A stretch of 64,000 nucleotides of DNA from Vreelandella halophila (GTDB taxonomy: Bacteria > Pseudomonadota > Gammaproteobacteria > Pseudomonadales > Oleiphilaceae): the NCBI RefSeq assembly GCF_009856365.1, contig NZ_WMEX01000005.1, forward strand, positions 62,001-126,000, read 5' to 3'. Under the pieces are notes generated by a model. It did not search any database, was not told the origin of the DNA, and worked only from the letters and a program-made list of their open reading frames with translations. Positions 56,387 to 64,000 of the stretch are shown here, one piece after another (position 1 is the first letter of the stretch; each line of letters begins with the position of its first letter). Position numbers and translations under genes: made by a program.

Positions 56387-57715
56387 TCACTCCTCGTTGG
56401 TGTGGACGTCCCTGGCCGGTACCGTCACGGACACCTTGAGGTGTCGGCGGTCCTCCCAGCTCATCCGGGTAAGGCGTTTGATGGCGCTGTCGTTGAGCAC
56501 CGTTCCCTTGACCATCAGCAGGATCCCGTTGGCGCTGACGATGTCGCGTGTCAGCTCCATACCCGGGCGCAGCTCCGAGATGGGCAGCATCCTTCCGGTT
56601 TCATCGTCCTGGGGCTCCAGCGTGAACTGATTGACGATGGGCTCAAGCGCAGCCAACACTTCCGGGTCATAGAACCGGCCGGAGCGCTCCTTCATGCTCT
56701 CAAAGGCCTCCGCTGGAGAGACAGGTGGGTCCCGGAGCAGAGGCGTCTGCTGGCCCACGAAGTCCCTTGCCACCCGGATGATGCGCGCTCCCTGGGGAAT
56801 GGCCTCTCCGGCCAGCTCGTCGGGGTAGCCCGTGCCGTCCATATTCTCCATATGGGCGCGGATCAGCTCGGCGCAGGGGCGCAGGGCCTTGATCGGCATC
56901 AGTGCCATTTCACCCAGTGTGGGGTATTGGCGGTACTCGGCCAGGTCCCGGTAGGTCAGCTGGGTTTCCGAGCGTCCCAGGACATCATCGTTCAGGCTCA
57001 GCTTGCCCACCTCGTGCAGCAGGGCTGCGTAGTAGACGTAGCGGAGCCGGGCCGTGTCCAGTTCCAGCCGCTGGGCAATGCGCCGGGCAAGGTCCGCAAC
57101 CTCCCGGGAGCGGCCTTTCACGAGATGGGGGCGGCTGGCAATGACGGATGAGAACACGCGCACAAAGGAGTCGTAACTGTTCTCGAGCTGGCGGAAAGCT
57201 TTCTGCAGGTCGGCCGTACGGGATTCCAGTGCGCGTGTGCGGTCATGTACCCGCTGTTCAAGATCCCTGTTCAGGTCCTGGAGTTCCCGGTTCTGTTCCC
57301 GGGTCTGGTCGATCAACCGCTTTTTCTGGCGCTCCAGCTTGCGGATGCGCAGGCCCTCTTCGATGGCCTCGATCAGAGCCTCGTCATCCCAGGGCTTGGA
57401 GACGTAGCGGTTGATGCCGCCCTGATTGAGCGCATCAATGGTGGCACTCATGTCCGCATACCCGGTCATCAGAAAGCGCACGCTGAATGGCCAGCGCTTT
57501 CTGACCTCGCTCAGGAACTGCGCACCGTCCATTTCCGGCATACGCATGTCGGAGATGACCAGGTCGATCGGGTTCTGTTCCAGGATCGCCAGTCCTTCCC
57601 TGCCGCTGGTCGCGAACCAGCAGTCGTAGTCGTGGCGGCGCATGAGACGCCGGAGGGCGCTCAGTATGGGTTCCTCATCATCAACGAACAGGATGCGGAA
57701 ACGGTAATCGCTCAT
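56387..57715 (-). CDS. Receiver with degenerate HD-GYP domain
   Basis: 442 residues. Receiver 7-122 (phosphoacceptor Asp56 in VISDMRMPEMDG, VSKPWD), coiled coil about 125-180, then an HD-GYP-like domain (about 180-330) and a C-terminal PilZ- or beta-type part. The GYP stretch MDGTGYPDEL is kept, but the HD is His-Glu (H234-E235), the next expected His is Tyr264, and HHE is His-Met-Glu (288-290). Several metal ligands of the cyclic-di-GMP phosphodiesterase are therefore changed. It may bind rather than cut the nucleotide. It is coupled to the kinase upstream (ATGA overlap). Confidence 0.9.
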   Translation of the reverse strand: MSDYRFRILFVDDEEPILSALRRLMRRHDYDCWFATSGREGLAILEQNPIDLVISDMRMPEMDGAQFLSEVRKRWPFSVRFLMTGYADMSATIDALNQGGINRYVSKPWDDEALIEAIEEGLRIRKLERQKKRLIDQTREQNRELQDLNRDLEQRVHDRTRALESRTADLQKAFRQLENSYDSFVRVFSSVIASRPHLVKGRSREVADLARRIAQRLELDTARLRYVYYAALLHEVGKLSLNDDVLGRSETQLTYRDLAEYRQYPTLGEMALMPIKALRPCAELIRAHMENMDGTGYPDELAGEAIPQGARIIRVARDFVGQQTPLLRDPPVSPAEAFESMKERSGRFYDPEVLAALEPIVNQFTLEPQDDETGRMLPISELRPGMELTRDIVSANGILLMVKGTVLNDSAIKRLTRMSWEDRRHLKVSVTVPARDVHTNEE

Positions 57716-59034
57716 TCCACAGCCTCACTCGATGTCTGCCTGATGGGCAGGACAACGCGGAAGGTCGTGCCTTCACCGGGAGTGCTGGCAACGCTCAGCT
57801 CGCCCTGGTGACTCTGTACGATGCCATAGGAAAGCGACAGGCCGAGGCCGGTGCCCTTACCAACGGGCTTGGTTGTGAAGAATGGCTCGAAGAGCCGGTC
57901 CAGGTTGTGAGGGTCTATGCCTTTGCCGGTGTCGGCGATCCGTACTTCAACGTGATCCGCATCATGATGCTCCGTGGAAATGGTGATGAGGCCCTGTTCC
58001 TCAATCGCCTGGGCCGCATTCACCAGCAGGTTCAGGAAGACCTGGCCCAGCTGGGAGTCCACGCCCGTGATCGTTGGCAGCTCCGCAAAGTCGGTTTCAA
58101 CCGTGGCCCTGTACTTGATTTCATTCCGGGCCACTGCCAGCGCCTTGTTCAGGCACTGATGGATGTCCAGTGATTCCATTTCGCCGGTATCCGTGCGGGA
58201 GAAGTCCCGGAGGGAACGGATGATCTTTTCCACCCGCTCGATGCCGTCCCGGGACTCGTCCAGGAGGGAGGGCAGATCCTCCCGGATGAATTCGAGATCA
58301 TGGCTGCGACACAGGGACTGGAGTTCCGGAGACTGGAATTTTTCCCCCAGCGCCTCGGCAAACGCATCATTCAGGGCCAGGAGGGATTCGGTGTATTCGC
58401 GCAGTGAGGACAGGTTGGAGCGCACATAGCCGATGGGGTTGTTGATCTCATGCGCGACACCGGCCGCCAGCTGCCCGATGCTTGCCATCTTTTCGGACTG
58501 CATCAGCTGGTCGCGGGCCTGTTTGAGCTCGCGAATCAACTCATCCTGTTCGTTCTGGCGCTGGCGCAGCGCAGCGTTGCTCGATGCGAGCTCATCGAGG
58601 AGGGTGTTTTTGTCCATAGCACTCATGGCCTCCTGTATCAGCCGGTTCGCGTTGAGTTCATCCTCGCGCGTGAAGGGCTCGCTGCCGGCATTGCGGATCA
58701 GTACGAGTGTCAGAGTAAGCTGTTCGCCCTGGCGGTAGGGGGCAGCCATAAGGGGGAGGGATTCTTCTCCCGCAGGGCAGTGACAACTCCAGGGGGCATC
58801 CGGAGTCAGGAGGCCGTAGCCCTGTTCCTCCCATTCGAGTATCTTCTCCAGCGTCAGGTCCCGGCTGATCCAGGAAACGCAGTGGCTGGGGTCCAGCGCG
58901 ATACCTCCGGCGTGACCTTCACACAGCAGGCTCGCCCGGGTCAGAAGCTCACGGTGGAATTCGGGCTGTTCCCGGTGGACATGCCTGAGCCATTCATGGA
59001 TCTCGGACCAGAGATAGTGCTGGTACTTACTCAT
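57712..59034 (-). CDS. Soluble sensor histidine kinase with GAF-like N-terminus
   Basis: 440 residues, without membrane segments. Residues 20-140 are GAF-like, followed by a coiled coil (about 145-180). The H-box is GVAHEINNPIGYVRSN, and the HATPase has VFLNLLVNAAQAI, IADTGKGID and GTGLGLSLSYGIV. It heads the leftward operon with the receiver-HD-GYP and receiver proteins, which are its likely targets. Its H-box is nearly the same as that of the kinase at 52.3 kb. Confidence 0.92.
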   Translation of the reverse strand: MSKYQHYLWSEIHEWLRHVHREQPEFHRELLTRASLLCEGHAGGIALDPSHCVSWISRDLTLEKILEWEEQGYGLLTPDAPWSCHCPAGEESLPLMAAPYRQGEQLTLTLVLIRNAGSEPFTREDELNANRLIQEAMSAMDKNTLLDELASSNAALRQRQNEQDELIRELKQARDQLMQSEKMASIGQLAAGVAHEINNPIGYVRSNLSSLREYTESLLALNDAFAEALGEKFQSPELQSLCRSHDLEFIREDLPSLLDESRDGIERVEKIIRSLRDFSRTDTGEMESLDIHQCLNKALAVARNEIKYRATVETDFAELPTITGVDSQLGQVFLNLLVNAAQAIEEQGLITISTEHHDADHVEVRIADTGKGIDPHNLDRLFEPFFTTKPVGKGTGLGLSLSYGIVQSHQGELSVASTPGEGTTFRVVLPIRQTSSEAVE

Positions 59035-59213
59035 GGGGCTGTATCCGGCCGCTGATCATGTGTTCTTACAGGCAGTCTATATGCTTTTGTGCATTCTGCC
59101 CGGCGTGGGTGTAAATGGTCTGTTTCTGCGCGTGATGTTTTGCAGTCACAGGCATGAACGGCTGTGCGTGGCTACACTGGTGGTAATGGAAATGGAGACA
59201 GCGCCCGCACGCC

Positions 59214-61727
59214 ATGAAACACGCCGCTTCGTTCCCCCGTCTGCTGCTCTGGGGCCTTGAAGGCCCTGAAGCCGATCGCCTTGCCAGAGCCTGTGCGCGA
59301 GCCGGTTTTCCCGGTGCAGAGATGACGTCAGCGCTGAGCGGGGAGTCGCTGATAGGGCTTCTCGATGATGGGGGGGTTGATCTTGTGGTCCTGGGGGGGA
59401 ATGGGGATGACCCGGCAGAATCTCCCCGTATCCTGACGGACGAGCTGGTTGCGGAAAACCAGGCAACCGCCTTCCTGATTCTGGGCGCCAGTGCGCTGCC
59501 GGAAAGTCTGGAGGAGCGCTTTAATCTGAGGTGCCTTCCGGAGCCCGGCGGGGATGATGGGCTCCTGCGCCGGGTGCTGGGGCAGCTGCTCAATGAGATC
59601 CGGCTGTGGCAGCATTCAACCCTGTTTCAGGCCTGCGTTGAAGCCAGCGCCAACGGCATCGTTATTGTGGATGCTCGCGCCGATGACATGCCCATCGTTC
59701 ATGTCAACCAGGCCTTTTCCCGGATTACCGGGTATGAGCCGGAGGAAGTCCACGGCTGTAACTGCCGTTTTCTTCAGGGCAGTGATCGCAAGCAGCCCGG
59801 GGTGGACCAGGTGAGGATGGCCATTCGGGCCGGCAAACCGGCGCTTGTGCAGATGCGCAACTACCGCAGGGATGGCTCACGCTTCTCAAACGAGCTCCAG
59901 GTTTCACCGGTGCGTGAGAATGGCGGTCACATCACCCATTATATCGGGGTCATCAATGATGTGTCCGCGCGCATGGATGCGGAATCGGCACTGGCCTATC
60001 GCACCAGTTATGACGGCCTGACCGGGCTTCCCAATTTTGAGCAGTTCAGGAACCGTGTCGGCCAGGCATGCGAGGAGTCGGGGCATCACCGGCACGCCGT
60101 GGCACTGACGCTGTTCAATATTGATAACTTCAAGGCGATTAACGCCACTTTCGGAGCCGGGGCTGCTGATCAGCTGCTCAAGGCTGTGGTGGACCGGGTA
60201 ACGCCACTGCTTGGGCGCAGTGATCTGCTGGCGCGTCTGAGTGCGGATGAATTCGCCATTCTCCAGACCGAGGTTCTGGGTAGCCATGATGTGAGTTCGC
60301 TGGTGGATTCCGTGGTGTCGGTGCTGTCCATTCCCTTCCGGCTGGAAGGGCAGGAGCTTTTTGTGACCGCCAGTGCCGGTATCGCGTGGACTGGCGAGAA
60401 TGTCGCGGGCGCCGATGAACTGATGAGCCATGCGAGTCTGGCATTGAGGAATGCCAAGCAGTGTGGCGGTGGTAGCTACCGGTGGTACAGTATTCTGCTC
60501 GCTGAAGAGGTGGAATGGACCCTCAAGCTTCACAATCAGCTGCAGCACGCTTTGAGCGAGCAGCAGTTTGAGCTCTATTATCAGCCGGTTGTGGAGGCGC
60601 GAAGCCAGGAGGTCGTCGGCATCGAGGCTTTGCTGCGCTGGCACCACCCGGAGCAGGGCATGCTGTCTCCGGCTGACTTTCTTCAGGCGATCGAAACCAG
60701 CGGCCTCATGGTTGAGGTCACGGACTGGGTGCTCAGGCGGGCCTGCACGGATCTCAATCGGCTCATGGAAGAAACCGGCCGGATGCTGTGGGTTTCCGTG
60801 AACATCTCACCCAACCATTTTGTGCGTGGCGATGTGGTCTCATCGGTGAAAAGCGTATTGGAAAGCACCGGCCTTGAACCCGCCTGCCTGAACCTGGAGC
60901 TGGTTGAATCCACCTTCCTGTCGTTTGACGAACCGGTGCGCAGGGCCCTTGATGAGATCCGTACCCTGGGAATTGGCCTGATGATCGACGACTTCGGTGC
61001 CGGCTTCTCGAGCCTGAACTACCTCAAGCAGGTTCCCGCCTCGAGGATCAAAATCGACCGCTCCTTCGTCCGCGATATTGTCTCGGACAGTGCCGATGCC
61101 GCGATCACGCGGGGCGTCATCGCGCTAGCCCACAAGCTGAACCTGCAGGTTGTGGGGGAGGGGGTTGAGGATCGCTATCAGCTGGCATTCCTGCTTCGCA
61201 ATCACTGCGATCTGGTGCAGGGCTTTCTGCCGGGGCCGCCCATGCCATTTGAACAGTTACGAACCCATGAGCTGAGCGCGGAGACCCGGGAGGCGCTAGC
61301 CGAGGTGAACGGGCGTGAGCCAGGCGATCAGGCCAGCCGGCGATTGTTGATCCTTGATGATGAGCCCAATATCCTCAGATCGCTCAAGCGGCTCCTCAGG
61401 CGGGATGGGTATGAGATCCACACGGTTACGTCGGCGCAGGAGGCGTTGAACCTGCTTGCCCTGTATGAATTCCAGGTGGTTCTGTCGGATCAGCGCATGC
61501 CGGAGATGACGGGGACTGATTTCCTGAGTCGCGTCAAGGAGCTCTATCCGGACACCATCCGCATTGTCCTTTCAGGCTATACCGACCTGGATTCCGTGAC
61601 CGACGCGGTCAATCGAGGGGCGATCTACAAGTTCCTGACCAAACCCTGGGATGATGAACAGTTGCGGAGCCAGATACGACAGGCATTCCTGCATCATGCC
61701 GCGGCTCTGGAGGATATGGAGAACTAG
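59214..61727 (+). CDS. LOV-like PAS / GGDEF / EAL / receiver protein
   Basis: 837 residues. 1-130: pseudo-receiver-like domain. 135-255: PAS domain with the LOV signature GCNCRFLQ (flavin-adduct Cys184) and the Asn residues of NYRRDG (216) and FSNEL (226), but Ile247 where LOV domains have Gln. 260-425: GGDEF domain with SADEF at 343-347, so cyclase activity is unlikely. 440-685: EAL domain with EALLRW (471), NISPNHF, IDDFGAGFSSL (591-600), RIKID and GEGVED, so phosphodiesterase activity is likely. 708-830: C-terminal receiver (Asp759, LTKPWD). A blue-light-responsive cyclic-di-GMP phosphodiesterase is the best guess. Confidence 0.92.
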   Translation: MKHAASFPRLLLWGLEGPEADRLARACARAGFPGAEMTSALSGESLIGLLDDGGVDLVVLGGNGDDPAESPRILTDELVAENQATAFLILGASALPESLEERFNLRCLPEPGGDDGLLRRVLGQLLNEIRLWQHSTLFQACVEASANGIVIVDARADDMPIVHVNQAFSRITGYEPEEVHGCNCRFLQGSDRKQPGVDQVRMAIRAGKPALVQMRNYRRDGSRFSNELQVSPVRENGGHITHYIGVINDVSARMDAESALAYRTSYDGLTGLPNFEQFRNRVGQACEESGHHRHAVALTLFNIDNFKAINATFGAGAADQLLKAVVDRVTPLLGRSDLLARLSADEFAILQTEVLGSHDVSSLVDSVVSVLSIPFRLEGQELFVTASAGIAWTGENVAGADELMSHASLALRNAKQCGGGSYRWYSILLAEEVEWTLKLHNQLQHALSEQQFELYYQPVVEARSQEVVGIEALLRWHHPEQGMLSPADFLQAIETSGLMVEVTDWVLRRACTDLNRLMEETGRMLWVSVNISPNHFVRGDVVSSVKSVLESTGLEPACLNLELVESTFLSFDEPVRRALDEIRTLGIGLMIDDFGAGFSSLNYLKQVPASRIKIDRSFVRDIVSDSADAAITRGVIALAHKLNLQVVGEGVEDRYQLAFLLRNHCDLVQGFLPGPPMPFEQLRTHELSAETREALAEVNGREPGDQASRRLLILDDEPNILRSLKRLLRRDGYEIHTVTSAQEALNLLALYEFQVVLSDQRMPEMTGTDFLSRVKELYPDTIRIVLSGYTDLDSVTDAVNRGAIYKFLTKPWDDEQLRSQIRQAFLHHAAALEDMEN

Positions 61728-61734
61728 AAAGGAG

Positions 61735-61755
61735 TGCCCCACCGGTAGTGGGGCA
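61735..61755. terminator. Bidirectional hairpin between the EAL gene and rpmG
   Basis: TGCCCCA (61735-61741) pairs with TGGGGCA (61749-61755) across a 7-base loop. It lies between the convergent LOV-EAL and rpmG genes. Leftward it is followed by CTCCTTTC, a weak T-rich tract, so it is likely the rpmBG terminator and perhaps serves both genes. Confidence 0.6.
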
Positions 61756-61768
61756 GTCGGAAACCCGC

Positions 61769-61924
61769 TTACTTCAGCTTGGTTTCCTTGTACGGAACGT
61801 GCTTACGGACAACCGGATCGTACTTTTTGATCTCGATCTTGTCCGGGGTGTTCCGCTTGTTCTTGGTCGTGGTGTAGAAATGACCTGTGCCGGCACTGGA
61901 AGCCAGTTTGATCTTCTCGCGCAT
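61769..61924 (-). CDS. rpmG: 50S ribosomal protein L33
   Basis: 51 residues from ATG 61924. [36 protein letters not shown]-type sequence, all basic, no Cys pairs (the zinc-free form). It is cotranscribed with rpmB, 10 bases upstream. Confidence 0.98.
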   Translation of the reverse strand: MREKIKLASSAGTGHFYTTTKNKRNTPDKIEIKKYDPVVRKHVPYKETKLK

Positions 61925-61934
61925 GATGTTCTCC

Positions 61935-62171
61935 TCAGACCTTCTCGCCGCGGGCACGCAGGTCTTGCAGGACCGTTTCGATACCCTTCTTGTCGATGGT
62001 GCGCAGACCCTTGGTGGAGACGCGCAGCTTCACGAAGCGCTTCTCGCTTTCCACCCAGAAACGGTGGGTCTGCAGATTGGGCAGGAACCGCCGCTTGCGA
62101 TGGTTCATGGCGTGTGAAACGTTGTTACCGGTGGCCGTGCGCTTACCGGTCACCTGACAGACTCTGGACAT
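61935..62171 (-). CDS. rpmB: 50S ribosomal protein L28
   Basis: 78 residues. [21 protein letters not shown] is the conserved start, followed by [14 protein letters not shown] and the [15 protein letters not shown] end. First gene of the rpmB-rpmG operon, with a strong promoter about 120 bases upstream. Confidence 0.98.
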   Translation of the reverse strand: MSRVCQVTGKRTATGNNVSHAMNHRKRRFLPNLQTHRFWVESEKRFVKLRVSTKGLRTIDKKGIETVLQDLRARGEKV

Positions 62172-62293
62172 ATTCGGCCTCCAACTGAGCGTTGGTCATA
62201 ATGATTGAAATCGAATCCCGCGCCCGGTGGTGCCCCGCAGCCTTCGTTGCACCCGCTGACGGCTCGCGCCTGACGCTCCCGGAAAAGGCCGGT

Positions 62294-62322
62294 TTTATAC
62301 CAGAAAAGGCCGGTTGACGCAA
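62294..62322 (-). promoter_or_regulatory. Sigma-70 promoter of rpmB-rpmG
   Basis: On the minus strand TTGCGT (62322-62317), a 17-base spacer and TATAAA (62299-62294). It lies just past the end of radC and about 120 bases before rpmB. A direct repeat (GAAAAGGCCGGTT) brackets the -10. Confidence 0.7.
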
Positions 62323-62334
62323 AGATTTTCGTTC

Positions 62335-63009
62335 TCAGAGGTGGCCCGTTTCCGCCATCGAGGTGACCTCATTATGCCCCACAATCATGTGATCCAGAAC
62401 CCGCACATCGATCAGGCCCAGCGCGGAACGCAGGCGTTCCGTGAGGTTCACGTCCGCACTGCTGGGCTCGGCCACGCCGGAGGGGTGATTGTGCGCCAGT
62501 ATCACCGCGGCGGCGTTGGTCTCCAGTGCCCGCCGCACCACCTCCCGGGGGTAGACAGCCGCGCCGTCGATGGTGCCGTTGAACAGCTCCTCGTAGCGGA
62601 TCACCCGGTGGCGGGTATCCAGGAACAGGCAGGCGAACACCTCATGGTGGCGGGTCACCAGTTTCGACTTCAGGTAGCTCCGGGTGGCGGCCGGTGAGGT
62701 GAGGGGCTCGCCGTTTGTGACGGGGGATTCCATGACCCGCTGGGCCATAGCCAGCGCGGCCTGCAGCTGGGCGAACTTGGCGGTGCCCAGGCCCGGCGTC
62801 TGGCAGAAGCGCTCCGCCGAGGCGCCGGTGAGCGCGCGCAGGCTGCCGAAATCGCTGATCAGCTCGCGGGCGAGGGTCATGACCGGGCGGCCGGCGCTGC
62901 CCGTGCGCAGGAAAATGGCCAGCAGTTCCGCATCCGTGAGGCTGTCCGGGCCCAGGTGCAGCAGCTTTTCCCGCGGGCGTTCGGTAACAGGGAGGTCTTT
63001 CAGTGACAT
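62335..63009 (-). CDS. radC: RadC family JAB-domain protein
   Basis: 224 residues. N-terminal helix-hairpin-helix region (about 1-90, with [14 protein letters not shown]) and a C-terminal JAMM metalloprotease-like domain with [14 protein letters not shown]. Despite the name its role in repair is unproven. It is divergent from coaBC (145-base gap), an arrangement common in gammaproteobacteria. Confidence 0.95.
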   Translation of the reverse strand: MSLKDLPVTERPREKLLHLGPDSLTDAELLAIFLRTGSAGRPVMTLARELISDFGSLRALTGASAERFCQTPGLGTAKFAQLQAALAMAQRVMESPVTNGEPLTSPAATRSYLKSKLVTRHHEVFACLFLDTRHRVIRYEELFNGTIDGAAVYPREVVRRALETNAAAVILAHNHPSGVAEPSSADVNLTERLRSALGLIDVRVLDHMIVGHNEVTSMAETGHL

Positions 63010-63154
63010 GGCGGCTCCTTCGCTGATGGTTCCTGATCCTTCAGGGCACCGCCCTCCAGGCGGTCAGCCTTGAGTCTAGCGTCACCACTTCCCGCTGCCA
63101 ATACCGCCTCGGGATCTGGTATCTTTGACGACAAAACAGCACCCAGAGGCGACA

Positions 63155-64000
63155 GTGGGCAAACGGATTCTTCTAGGCGTAACCGGTGGCATCGCCGCCT
63201 ACAAGAGCGCAGAGCTGGTACGTGAGCTGCGCCGCCAGGGGCATGAGGTGCAGGTGGTGATGACCGGCGGCGCGCGAGCCTTCGTGCAGCCGCTCACCTT
63301 CCAGGCCCTGAGCGGCAACCCGGTGCGCGAGAACCTGCTGGATCCGGATGCGGAAGCCGGCATGGGCCACATCGAGCTGGCGAAGTGGGCGGAGCTGGTG
63401 CTGGTGGCGCCCGCCTCGGCGGACATCATGGCGAAACTGGCCTGCGGGTTGGCGGATGATCTGCTCACGACCGTCTGCCTCGCTACTGAGGCCCAGATCG
63501 CGCTGGCTCCGGCCATGAACCAGGCGATGTGGCGCAATGCCCGTACCCAGCGCAACCGGAGCCTGCTTGCGGCGGATCCCCAGTTCCGGCTCTGGGGCCC
63601 GGAAGCCGGGGATCAGGCCTGTGGCGACACCGGACCGGGGCGGATGCTGGAGCCGGCGGTGCTGGTGCAGGAGGTGGCTGCCCTGCAGGAGCAGCCGCTG
63701 GCGGGGCTGAGGGTTGTGATTACCGCCGGCCCCACGCGCGAGGCGCTGGATCCGGTCCGCTATATCTCCAACCACAGTTCCGGCCGCATGGGCTTTGCCC
63801 TGGCGGAGGCAGCTGCTCAACAGGGGGCGGACGTGACCCTGGTTGCCGGCCCGGTTGAGCAGTCCACGCCGATGGGCGTCACGCGTCTCGATGTGACCTC
63901 CGCACAGGAAATGAAGACGGCGGTGGATCAGACGGTTGCGGCCGGCACGGACTGGTTCATCGCCACGGCCGCTGTGGCGGATTACCGGCCTGTGGCGGTG
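63155..64000 (+). CDS. coaBC: Bifunctional phosphopantothenoylcysteine decarboxylase/synthetase, 3' end outside window
   Basis: 282 codons from GTG 63155 to the window edge, with AGAGGCG before the start. The CoaC flavoprotein half has [59 protein letters not shown] and the PAMNQAMW motif. The CoaB half begins at [34 protein letters not shown]. It makes 4'-phosphopantetheine in CoA synthesis. The remaining CoaB part lies beyond base 64000. Confidence 0.96.
   Translation, partial: MGKRILLGVTGGIAAYKSAELVRELRRQGHEVQVVMTGGARAFVQPLTFQALSGNPVRENLLDPDAEAGMGHIELAKWAELVLVAPASADIMAKLACGLADDLLTTVCLATEAQIALAPAMNQAMWRNARTQRNRSLLAADPQFRLWGPEAGDQACGDTGPGRMLEPAVLVQEVAALQEQPLAGLRVVITAGPTREALDPVRYISNHSSGRMGFALAEAAAQQGADVTLVAGPVEQSTPMGVTRLDVTSAQEMKTAVDQTVAAGTDWFIATAAVADYRPVAV

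Overview
The window is a GC-rich, densely coded chromosome segment from a gammaproteobacterium. I infer a relative of Pseudomonas and Marinobacter, because several gene blocks keep an order familiar from that group: rubA-rubB beside hpt/ubiC/ubiA/phoB/phoR; hemB next to ppk; ggt, coaD, GMC oxidoreductase, Tat lipoprotein, aldehyde dehydrogenase, TetR; yihA / cytochrome c4 / dsbA / EEP phosphatase; and rpmB-rpmG, radC, coaBC. This placement rests on memory and was not searched. I see no rRNA, tRNA, CRISPR array, prophage or intact transposon.

1-12.7 kb is a vitamin B12 region. Two cobalamin riboswitches lie back to back. The leftward one precedes a TonB-dependent receptor (btuB-like) and a PepSY membrane protein. 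The rightward one precedes cbiD, an unexpected two-gene ABC-2 transporter, cbiC/cobH, cobI and cobJ. cobK, cobL, cobM and cobG follow. The enzyme set mixes an aerobic-route enzyme (CobG) with CbiD, and no CobF is seen. A structured intergenic repeat occurs twice in opposite orientation, flanking cbiC-cobI-cobJ.

12.8-20.1 kb holds a PEP-CTERM protein, a YciA-type thioesterase, phoU with a Pho box, hinT, a ubiquinone hydroxylase, a YbaK-type deacylase, an MscS channel, mnmH and a METTL20-like methyltransferase. The gene-free 20.1-20.6 kb gap carries, on the minus strand, what looks like a CsrB/RsmZ-type regulatory RNA: many GGA motifs, a strong terminator and an upstream GacA box. A receiver-domain protein follows, then phoR-phoB with a near-perfect Pho box, ubiA, ubiC and hpt.

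25.7-43.6 kb carries rubredoxin and its reductase, tesB, a PiT phosphate transporter, a PanP-like decarboxylase, a 742-residue tubulin/FtsZ-like GTPase with a small acidic lipoprotein downstream, an AidB-like acyl-CoA dehydrogenase with its TetR regulator, hemB, ppk, a DUF945 protein and a lipoprotein gamma-glutamyltransferase. 43.6-50.8 kb has coaD, an alcohol/aldehyde oxidation cluster with tandem palindromic operators, engB, cytochrome c4 and a DsbA with a CPSC active site.

51.7-61.7 kb is a signalling island: an MglA-like small GTPase, a soluble histidine kinase and a receiver fused to a GspE/PilB-type ATPase read rightward. A receiver protein, a receiver fused to a degenerate HD-GYP domain and a second soluble kinase read leftward. 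A LOV-like PAS / degenerate GGDEF / EAL / receiver protein completes it. All four of these receivers share a lysine-proline-tryptophan motif. I infer a cyclic-di-GMP and phosphorelay circuit acting on a type IV pilus-like motor. The window ends with rpmG, rpmB, radC and the 5' part of coaBC.
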